Shown here in pieces: positions 55,304-64,000 of a DNA stretch of 64,000 bases. Origin of the DNA: Fagopyrum homotropicum (Eukaryota > Streptophyta > Magnoliopsida > Caryophyllales > Polygonaceae); assembly GCA_033239125.1 (NCBI GenBank), contig BSWB01000006.1, positions 33,968,001 to 34,032,000 on the forward strand. The letters are read 5' to 3'. The notes below the pieces were generated by a model that worked only from the letters and a program-made list of their open reading frames with translations, was not told the origin of the DNA and made no database searches. Position numbers and translations under genes: made by a program. Positions within the stretch are counted from its first letter, which is position 1. Each line of letters opens with the position of its first letter.

Positions 55304-56289
55304 AACATAGGAATGGTCTAGCTACAGACCCAACACAAAGCGCTTCTTGGGAGGCAACCCAATGTATTGCATTATCGTTTTTGTTTTCTTTCTTTCTTTC
55401 TTAGGTTAGTTTAGGTTAGATGTTGTTTTTGTTTGTTTCCCCTCGATACCCTCCGGTATGTTGTGTTTTTGGATGTCAGGAATAAGGAATGGGCAAGAGA
55501 AGAGAAGAAAAGACGGAAAAAAAAAAAATTACGAAACTTGGATTTTGGCACAGATCAGAGAGTTCCACGGTGTCCGTACAAAACCACGGCCGTGGAACAC
55601 CCCGACTGGCCGTGGTTTTCCAAGTTTTTGGCACAAATCAGAGAGTTCCACGGGTGTCCGAACAAAACCACGGCTGTGGAACACCCCGACTGGTCGTGGT
55701 TTTCCAAAATTTTACGGCCACTATATATTTCCCTCTCCTTCACAAAAACACACTCTTCTTCCCCAAACCATGTTTAGAGAGCCAAAAATTGCCCCTTCTC
55801 GTGATTCCTCATCCGGAGACCGATTTGAACGATTCTTCAACCAAAAGTGGAGCAAATCGAATCCTTTACAAGATCCCATCAACAAACTCAGCAAACAATC
55901 AACATTTGGGAAGGATTTTGGATTTTTTCAAATCCAAACCCTAGGTTTTCTCTCTCTCTCTTCTTGATTGATTTGGTTCGTTTTTCTTGCAAATTTCTAG
56001 GAGAACAGGACGAAATTGAAATTAAAAGTAGTTTAGGGCTGAAATTGCTGAGTTCGTTGTGCATTTGCTGAGTTTTTGAGGATTTTCAGAGAATTCCACG
56101 GGACCGTACAATTTCACGGCCGTGGTTTTGCCAAGAACAGACCGTGGTTTTTTCTGTTTTGAGTGAAACTATTTAGGAGGAAGTCTAGTAGAAACAATAA
56201 GCAAAAGGGTGATGGTTCTTCTTCTTCTTCCCAACCCCCTCCCAATGAACCACCATCACCACTATCCCCTAGGATTTGTTGAAGATTTG
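55304..56289 (+). other. Post-pol region with hairpin-motif repeats and possible promoter
   Basis: AAGCGCTTCTTGGGAGGCAA (55337) is a sequence usual just after Athila pol. Two ~80-bp imperfect repeats (about 55549-55635, 55636-55715) and a third diverged copy (56088-56160) carry CCACGGCCGTGG-type motifs. CTATATATTTCCC at 55722 could be a TATA box before Met 55770. A Ser/Pro-rich open stretch (RRKSSRNNKQKGDG, 56176-56280) ends at TGA. No LTR found. Confidence 0.5.
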
Positions 56290-57172
56290 TTGATATTTAT
56301 TAAGATTTGTATATCCATTTTTTTTTATAAATTTAATTTTATTTTTGTTTAAAACCCCAGCCAAAAAATAAATCCAGATTGAATTTGTTAAATTTGTTGT
56401 TACCAATCTTTACACTACAAAGATTCCTATTTAGGAGTATTTATAGTCAAATTTACTATTATAAAACAATTTATTATTTATCTAAAATTAGAAATTTCCA
56501 AATCTTCCTTTTTTTGATTTGGTAAATTTTGTTAACAATATCTGGCTTTATAATGAATATACAACGATTCTTCATCTCTAGGTCTCATCGGCCCAAAGTC
56601 ATTGTATTGTAGATCATTGAATGTACTTTCTTTCTTATTGATGAAGGACATTTTTTTAAGAAACAATTAAAAAAACAAAAAAAAAAAGAGCATGAATTTA
56701 GTAAATTAGGAAAACCTCCTTACTTGATCGATACACTGTAAGTAATATCAATTATCTATTAAGTTGTTATCAAGCTAATGAAAATAATATTTATATAAGT
56801 TGTTCTAAAATCGGGTGATTGTTATATAATTCTATTTTTTTTTGTTTGTGCAATTTGTCTAAGGGAATTGGATGACTAACTAGACTTCATTTGCTCCCAA
56901 ATATTTTCCCTTATTTAAATATATTTTATGATCGATTTTTTCAGATTTGTTTATGTTGCAATTTGTATATTACATTTATTTTACATAAATATATTTTATA
57001 AAATTTTCCAAATTTGTTTATGTTACAATTTTTTTACATAAATAAATTTTATAATTGATTTTTTCAAATTCAATAGTTTTTTTTTTTTTTGTAAAAATGA
57101 TTCTTTTTTGTTACAATTTTTTTTACATAAAATATTTTTGGGTGTTGATCGCTGTTTTTGGTAACAACTGAA

Positions 57173-58132
57173 TGTTTTTCTGTTTTTTTTCTTTCTAATA
57201 AATCATTAAAGACGAAAGATCTTTTGATATTTTTTTCACAAAAATAAATAAATATCGTTTGAATTGAAATTCGTTATTTTTGTTTTTTAAATAACTAGAT
57301 TTGTTTACTATTAGTTGGATCTTTTCTAATTCCAATATTCTAAAACATTTGATTTTTAAAATTTTATTTTACGTAGGAATATTTTCAGAACACATTAATC
57401 TTTCCTAGTTAAATGCGTTTATATTAAATAATATTATTCAGTTCACGTTTCTATGCCATTTTTTCAAAAGATTCAATATATAAATATACTAGCAGAAGCC
57501 GAAGATCTCGAGAGAAGATCTTTCATCCCTTCAATAAGTGTCTCAATATTCACGTTAATAAAGCTGCTTCTCTTGACTAGTTTGTATCCTCTTCGCTATC
57601 ATTCACACCCCAAATTCTGGTGTTTCTTGTTTCTATTCAGCTTTGTCACTTTCATCTGCACAATCAACTTCTACTGCAGCAATCACATGGCGGAACAAGG
57701 AAGCAAACCCCCGTAAACCAACCGCATAGAGTCCGTCTACGACAATCGCTCAACTTAACATGAATCATCATCGCCCGCAACGTAGATCACTATTCCGATC
57801 GAGTTCCGTACCTAACCCTAACACTTTTCCTATTTCCAATTCCAAACAAGACCCAATTTCTTCCTCTTGCACGTTTCGTTCAACTACGCCGAATCCGGAT
57901 TCAAGAACAGGATCAAATTCGAAACTAGAAATCTCCGAAGAATGGAGTCTCTCAATGCGCTGTTATAATAAATCCACGACGAAAGTTACCGGCTTCTCGC
58001 GGCCCAATATCTCCTCAGACGTGTCTTTAGTGGGGTTCCCGGTGCGATCGTAGTTTCCAAAACAACAACGTTTGCGGGTTACTTCCCTAGTTTCTTTTTT
58101 TTGTTAATCCATACTACCAATTTCCTCTTTCT
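57173..58132. other. Copy 2 of the 10131-11095 region, no recognised gene
   Basis: Almost identical to 10131-11095, with both short open frames kept (57453-57716, 57760-58053). Confidence 0.35.
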
Positions 58133-58471
58133 GGTTTATGTGCTACTCTCGCCATCATTGACCTTTAGTTTTGATCTTCTCGAATTCGTTCTGGTCAAAT
58201 CTTGGATTCGTTATGGTCAAATCTTGAATTCCTTGCTCTGAAGCCCTTTGATGAACATCATGAGTTGAGAGCAGTGATAGTTCAATTGGATATATGAATA
58301 ATTGCTCTTTCAGGTTTATGTGCTACTCTCGCCATCATTGACCTTTAGTTTTGGTCTTCTTGAATTCGTTCTGGTCAAATCTTGAATTCGTTCTGATCAA
58401 ATCTTGAATTCCATTCTCTGAAGCCCTGGGATGAACATCATGAATTGAGAGCAGTGGTAGTTCAGTTGGAT
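58133..58471 (+). repeat. 180-bp tandem duplication, copy 2
   Basis: Units start at 58133 and 58313. Differences from copy 1 include G for A in CTTGGATTCG (58203) and in TTCTGATCAA (58395). Confidence 0.85.
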
Positions 58472-58497
58472 TGATTAATTGTTGTAATTTTAATATA

Positions 58498-58724
58498 GAG
58501 ATAATACGTGATAATATCGAGATCGAGATAATACGTGATAATATCGAGATCGAGATAATACGTGATAATATCGAGATCGAGATAATACGTGATAATATCG
58601 AGATCGAGATAATACGTGATAATATCGAGATCGAGATAATACGTGATAATATCGAGATCGAGATTATACGTGATAATATCGAGATCGAGATTATACGTGA
58701 TAATATCGAGATCGAGATAATAAG
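58498..58724 (+). repeat. 27-bp minisatellite, copy 2
   Basis: Eight full units from 58498, same number and same variant order (last two full units with TATAC) as copy 1. The array length has not changed since duplication. Confidence 0.93.
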
Positions 58725-59260
58725 AATAGTAATTACTAATGCATTTAGAATCCCGAGCATATGAAATGTACGATCTAGGGTGTAAAATTGCTAATTTTTT
58801 AAAACCTAGATGTATTCTTTTCTTTTTTTTTTCTTAGTTGAGCAATGGAAGTTCAACTGTCATTACTGACCATCTTTTCTGTCTCTAGCATATGCTCTAT
58901 TTGTTGTTGTCGCTCCTCTTTGAATAACAGTTGAGGTCGCTGCTTAAATTTTTGAAGAGCTTGGATGAGTACCATCGATTCTGCTGTTTCTGCTATGATA
59001 TTCATGAAAGATTTAATCTTGAGCGCTTTCAAAAGCTTTGATGTTACTACGATAGTTTAACCATCCTTTATTTCTCTAGTCTATGCTTTCTCGAGTATTA
59101 ACCTTAAACTTCTTCATCTGTTATCTCATCTGCCCTTGAAATAAGTGAACAAAATTGTATGGATTTTTCTCCTGCTATGATATTCATAAAATATTATTTT
59201 ATACTCTTTTTAAGGATTTATGTTCGAAATCTTGTTTGATTTGATTCATCATCGTGATCC

Positions 59261-60236
59261 TCTATATCGTGTTCGAAATCTTGTTTCACACTTTAGTTAT
59301 TTTTTGCCTTTCTTCTGGCCTCTTTAGTTTATTGCAATAATGATATTTTGATTTATAGAGAATGCTCGAGTCATGGTTCTCTTTAGTTTCACATGCGCAT
59401 AAATTATTTGTTGTGGATGTTGTTTATAGTCTAGCTCACAAACTCAAGCCTACTATCATATTAATTGATGAGGTTGATAGCTTTTTGAGGCAACGTCGCA
59501 ACTCTACCACAACCTTTGTTGATTTATCTCATAAATCTCATTATTTTCTTTTTATTACAAAAACACTTTTGTCCCTAAATATTGAATGTCCAATCTTTGT
59601 TGCCTCAGTTTGCCTTGGTAAGGTCCGAAACCAGTCACAAAGCAACATAAAAAAAGTATGACAAAATATGTGGGAAAAAGTTGATTATTCCTATAAAGGT
59701 TGTATCTTATAAAAATGATACAACCTCAAATGAAATAGACAACTTTTTCTCACATATTTTGTCACACTTTTGTTTATGTTTCTTTGTGATTGCTTTCAGA
59801 CCTTACCAAGGCAAACTGAGGCGACAAAGATTGAACATTCAATATTTAGAGACAAAAGTGTTTTTGTAATAAAAAGAAAATAATGAGATTTATGAGATAA
59901 ATCAACAAAGGTTGTGGCAGAATTGCGACGTTGCCTCAAAAAGCTATCAACCTCATCAATTAATATGATAGTGGGCTTGAGTTTGTGAGCTAGTCTATAA
60001 ACAACATCCACAACAAATAATTTATACGCATGTGAAACTAAAGAGAACCATGACTCGAGCATTCTCTATAAATCAAAATATCATTATTGCAATTAACTAA
60101 AGAGGCCAGAAGAAAGACAAAAAATAACTAAAGTGTAAAATCAAATAAGAGAAACTTACGGTGTGTAGTAAACCCATCCCACGATGCCATGAATTTTGTC
60201 TTCATATTTTCCAACTCCGATATGGAGGCGTCCCAT
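59261..60236. pseudogene. AAA-ATPase-derived inverted repeat P1, copy 2
   Basis: Left 59362-59661 (plus), right 59796-60062 (minus), hinge stem 59697-59706 / 59717-59726. It has the same deletion in the left arm as copy 1. Confidence 0.8.
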
Positions 60237-61000
60237 AACGTCAACCTATAACAGGTTTCAAAAACGACAACAACATCTGAGTCAAACTTGAGGCCAACAA
60301 CATCAAAGTTTAGAAACACAAATCACCAACCCAAAAGATATAAGGTAAAAGCTAGAAACAAGATGTAGAGAAAATGAATTTGAAAAAATGAAAATATAAT
60401 CTCTATACCTATTATTTTCTTACTTATTCAACCAGAATAATTCAAGCTAAATTAACTGAAATCTTACATAATTTAATTAAATCCAAACTAACTACTCTGT
60501 ATATATACTTTAATTTAATAAAATATTATTTTATACTCCTTTTTAAGGATTTATCTTGGACATCTTGTTTGATTTGATTCATTATCGTTGTATCCGCATT
60601 ATTCTCACCCTATATATTTTGAAATCTATGTCGTATCGATGAAGCGTATATATGATTTTTTTTGAAACTGATCTTTGGTGAATTTGTTTTGTAGGTCAAA
60701 TTGGACGAGTTTATTACAAGTTCAACAACTTGGGAAGATGGTGGACGCAATGAAGATCTACCGGAGGGAAACAACTTTTTTTTTTCTTAATCAAATCATC
60801 TTCCTCGTAAGCATTTTTCTTCCACGATCTACCTATAATACTCTAGGATCCATTCTACTCGTGTTTAATTATTTATTTCTACGTGGATGTGATTATTGGT
60901 GACATATATACCCATCTAATTTCCTATAATACAAATATGCGATCGTCATCATCATCATCGTAAATTCTTCCTTTTGTTTCTTCACATGCGCATAAGTAAC

Positions 61001-61118
61001 TTTGATTGACATGATTCATTTTTGCGAAAGCTCTCTTGAGACCCCGATAATGTTCTTTAGAAAGACGAAGCTTCTTACGAAGAGGAATCAATTCACCACA
61101 GTCATCGTGATCCTGTAT
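61001..61118 (-). pseudogene. HD-Zip II-like homeodomain fragment, unit 2 copy 2
   Basis: Same residues as 13965-14082 (LIPLRKKLRLSKEHYRGLKR). Confidence 0.55.
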
Positions 61119-62153
61119 ATCGTGTTGGAAAATATGAAGACAAAATTCATGGCATCGTGAGATGGGTTTACTACACACCGTAAGTTTCTCTTTTTTTTGA
61201 TTTCACACTTTAGTTATTTTTTGCCTTTCTTTTGGCCTCTTTAGTTTATTGCAATAATGATATTTTGATTTATAGAGAATGCTCGGGTCATGGTTCTCTT
61301 TAGTTTCACATGCGCATAAATTATTTGTTGTGGATGTTGTTTATAGTCTAGCTCATAAACTCAAGCCTACTATCATATTAATTGATGAGGTTGATAGCTT
61401 TTTGAGGCAACGTCGCAACTCTTCCACAACCTTTGTTGATTTATCTCATAATTTTCACTATTTTCTTTTTATTACAAAAGCACTTTTGTCCCTAAATATT
61501 GAATGTCCAATCTTTGTTGCCTCAGTTTGCCTTGGTAAGGTCCGAAACCAGTCACAAAGCAACATAAAAAATGTATGACAAAATATATGGGAAAAAGTTA
61601 GTTATTCCTATAGAGGTTGTATCTTAGAAAAAATGATACAACCTCAAATGAAATAGACAACTTTTTCTCACATATTTTGTCATACTTTTGTTTATGTTTC
61701 TTTGTGATTGCTTTTAGACCTTACCAAGTCAAACTGAGGCGACAAAGATTGGGCATTCAATATTTAGAGACAAAAGTGTTTTTGTAATAAAAAGATAATA
61801 ATGAGATTTATGAGATAAATCAACAAAGGTTGTAGCCGACTTGCGACGTTGCCTCAAAAAGCTATCAACCTCATCAATGAATATGATAGTAGGTTCGAGT
61901 TTGTGATCTAGACTAAAAACAACATCCACAACAAATAATTCATGCGCATGTGAAACTAAAGAGATCCATCACTCGATCATTCTCTATAAATCAAAATATC
62001 ATTATTGCAATAAACTAAAGAGGTCATAAGAAAGACATAAAATAACCGAAGTACAAAATCAAAAAAGAGAAACTTCCAGTATGTAGGAAACCCATCCCAC
62101 GATGCCATGAATTTTGTCTTTATATTTTCCAACTCCGATATGGAGGCATCCCG
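61109..62153. pseudogene. AAA-ATPase-derived inverted repeat P2, copy 2
   Basis: Left 61279-61578 (plus), right 61729-61929 (minus), hinge stem 61614-61623 / 61635-61644. The left frame is longer than in copy 1: CCAG at the position of CTAG (copy 1, 14513) removes a stop. Confidence 0.8.
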
Positions 62154-62350
62154 TAACGTCAACCTATAACAGGTTTCAAAAGCGACAACAACATCTGAGT
62201 CAAACTTGAGGCCAACAACATCTGAGTCGTACTTGAGGCCAACAACATCAAAGTTTAGAAACACAAATCACCAACCCAAAAGATATAAGGTAAAAGCTAG
62301 AAACAAGATATAGAGAAAATGAATTTGAAAAAATGAAAATATAATCTCTA

Positions 62351-64000
62351 TGTAATACCCTGAAAATTTATTTTCCGTTTAAAACCGATCAAACTGGATT
62401 TCGATCCGCTAACCTCTCCTCATTTTAGAGAACGTTTTACCTTATAAAAATTTTATCAAAGTTCTATCATTTAATGTAACTTAATTCACATAAATAATAA
62501 ATATGTAAATTGAGTAACAATTCCGTACGATTGAAAGACGAAGAGTAGTCCCGTACAATTTAACCACTCATTTAATAGCTATCTAGATGAGCTGGCCCAT
62601 CGGTTTAAGCCCAGTATTTCAGCCCAGCCCAAAACTTACCTTACCCTAATTGCTGAAGAATTAACCTAATTCATTAACTTAAACTAATCTAATAACCTCA
62701 CCTAATCAAAAACCGTACCAACCTTTACGACTCTCGCCGCACGACTGAGACAAACCAGAAGACGCCGCACAGCTGAGACGAATCGGAACCAGCACCGGCG
62801 CTCTCCACCGCGACTGCAAGCCGGCAGTGGTGACGACGAGGACCGAGCGACGAGCAGCAGCACTCCCAGACAGCCGATGCCGCACCAACCGTCTTCAACA
62901 ACAACTACACCGACACTGCACTTCAGACGTCTTCAACTAGCGGTCGAACGGAACCAGTAGCCAACCTGCGACAGTGCCGGAGCCAAGATCGGACCCTTCG
63001 ACCTTCTGTATAAACGAGTTAACCGGTAAAGTCTTATCCTTCCTTTCGAGTCACCTCGTTTCCGTCTACGCTGCTGAACTATAAACCTCTTCGCACACCA
63101 GGCCAGCGAGTAGCGAATCTTCCAGCCAGAACCGCAAACGTGCAGAACATACAACCTTGGCCAAACGAACCCGGCTGAAGAGAAGGGTCATCACGAGCCA
63201 TGCCGGACTGCTTCCCTTCTCGCCCCGTCATGGGGCTGCTACAGACAAGGGTTGGGTGAGCTTCTGCACTACCACTTGCTACTCTTTCTGTACTGTTTTA
63301 AGATTTTCAGCAACCTAAGTTTTTCTAGTATAAAATATTGAGGTGTTTGCTGAGTTTTCGAATGTGAAGAACAGTCAACTTCAGCCCCAGTTTTGGGTAG
63401 GTTAGACTCCACCTTTACTGCTGATTTTCGAATATGTTTTAGTCGATATTGTATAGTATAGCATACTAAAATTGGAGAGGAATTGGAGCTACGGTTTGAG
63501 AGTTATGGTGTTCCAAAGTTGACGCCTCATGCAATTTTTATATATGTGCTGAGTGTTGGGGAAAACAGCAAGTGATGCTGTCTTGTGAGATGGTTTTGAA
63601 TAAGCTCTTGTTCTCCGTTGGGCTTGAATTTTGGATATGATATAGTTGACATATTGTTGTAGAACATATTAAAATTTGAGAGGAATCCAGCGAGTGGTTT
63701 GGGATTTATGATTTTTCCAAGTTTGAGTCGTAAGCAGTTTTTCTGTTGTGCTGAAATTCGGTTTTGTGAGATAGTTTTAAATAGTATTTTGATCTCCTTT
63801 GCAGCTGAAATTTGGATATATTATAGATAAGATTTTATAGTAGAACATATCAAAATTTGGGATAAATCCAGCGAGTAGTTTAGGAGTTATGATTTTTCAA
63901 AAGTGTGCTGCTTGTTAAGTGTTGTAACCAACTTTAGAAATTTTTGTAGAAGCGATGCTTTAACAGTTTTAAGAAATTCTTTCTCCTATGAGTAGATGGG
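62351..64000 (+). mobile_element. 5' LTR of LTR element 1, copy 2 (cut by window end)
   Basis: First 1650 bp of the same LTR in the same position after CTCTA. At several sites where it differs from 15315-16965 (for example 63004, 63166, 63546) it has the base found in the 3' LTR at 22107-24898. Confidence 0.93.

Larger units (their letters stand above)
39849..56280 (+). mobile_element. Athila-type LTR element, plus strand, 5'-truncated and twice interrupted
   Basis: It begins at the LTR edge of the minus-strand element, so gag, protease and the 5' LTR are lost. It then holds RT, RNase H, [LTR element 2], integrase zinc finger and core, [deleted Athila-type element], integrase C-terminus, and a post-pol region with repeated hairpin motifs. 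No 3' LTR is recognised before the large duplicated block starts near 56290-56343. The family match to the minus-strand element is clear but the two are different subfamilies. Confidence 0.8.
60401..62350. repeat. Foldback array unit 2, copy 2
   Basis: Complete unit ending at CTCTA (62346-62350). Differences from copy 1 include GGACATCTTG for AAACATCTTG (near 60558) and CGATCGTCATC for CGATCATCATC (near 60941). Confidence 0.85.
56343..64000 (+). repeat. Large duplicated block, copy 2 (no LINE), runs off the window
   Basis: Starts TTTTGTTTAAAACCCCAGCC, equal to 6662 on. The LINE site is empty (AACTGAA 57166-57172). Looser similarity to copy 1 extends left to about 56309 (GTATATCCA...TTTTATAAA), matching 2530-2560 on the far side of the Helitron cluster, so copy 2 probably also shows the empty Helitron site. 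Confidence 0.92.

Overview
This window is plant nuclear DNA, almost certainly from a flowering plant. It holds an AT-rich intergenic block packed with plant-type mobile elements: Helitrons with TC...CTAG ends, an L1-type LINE with an RNase H domain, a Mutator-like element with a 9-bp target duplication, chromovirus-type LTR elements primed at TGGTATCAGAGC, and Athila-type elements primed at TTGGCGCCGTTGCCGGGGA. I see no intact host gene. The only long intact reading frame is the LINE polyprotein. The plant family cannot be fixed from this sequence.

Layout. 1-2562 is AT-rich, with a Helitron 5' end on the minus strand. 2563-6660 is a nested Helitron cluster: two almost identical 1.63-kb Helitrons (A 2569-4202, B 4534-6169), each sitting 6-7 bp inside the 5' end of another Helitron-like sequence. 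6662 begins a block that returns, nearly unchanged, at 56343-64000. The first copy carries a 5'-truncated LINE (7492-10128) that the second copy lacks. The shared block also has a 180-bp tandem duplication, a 27-bp minisatellite, and the start of an array of ~1.9-kb tandem units.

Each array unit contains a ~1-kb inverted repeat whose arms derive from an ATAD1/Msp1-like AAA-ATPase gene, next to a fragment resembling an HD-Zip II homeodomain. Units 1-6 run from about 12150 to 34298. They are interrupted by a non-autonomous chromovirus-type LTR element (15315-24898), a MULE (27346-29122) and a solo LTR (33008-34201). From 34299 to 56280 two broken Athila-type elements lie head to head. The minus-strand one (34299-39848) has an LTR, PBS, gag, protease and partial RT. 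The plus-strand one (39849 to ~56280) has RT, RNase H and integrase, and is itself interrupted by a very young 9.7-kb non-autonomous LTR element (41771-51480) and by a deleted minus-strand Athila-type element (52532-55043).

History inferred from by-eye differences. The LTRs of the 15315-24898 element differ at about 42 of 2792 positions (~1.5%). The two copies of the large block differ by roughly 0.2-0.6%. The LTRs of the 41771-51480 element differ by about 3 substitutions. So the first LTR element predates the block duplication, and the LINE is absent from copy 2. The most unusual signals are the AAA/HD-Zip foldback array, the recurrent Helitron-into-Helitron-5'-end insertions, the compensated 12-bp hairpin motifs that differ between three Athila-type elements, and a pair of covarying GAAA-capped hairpins.
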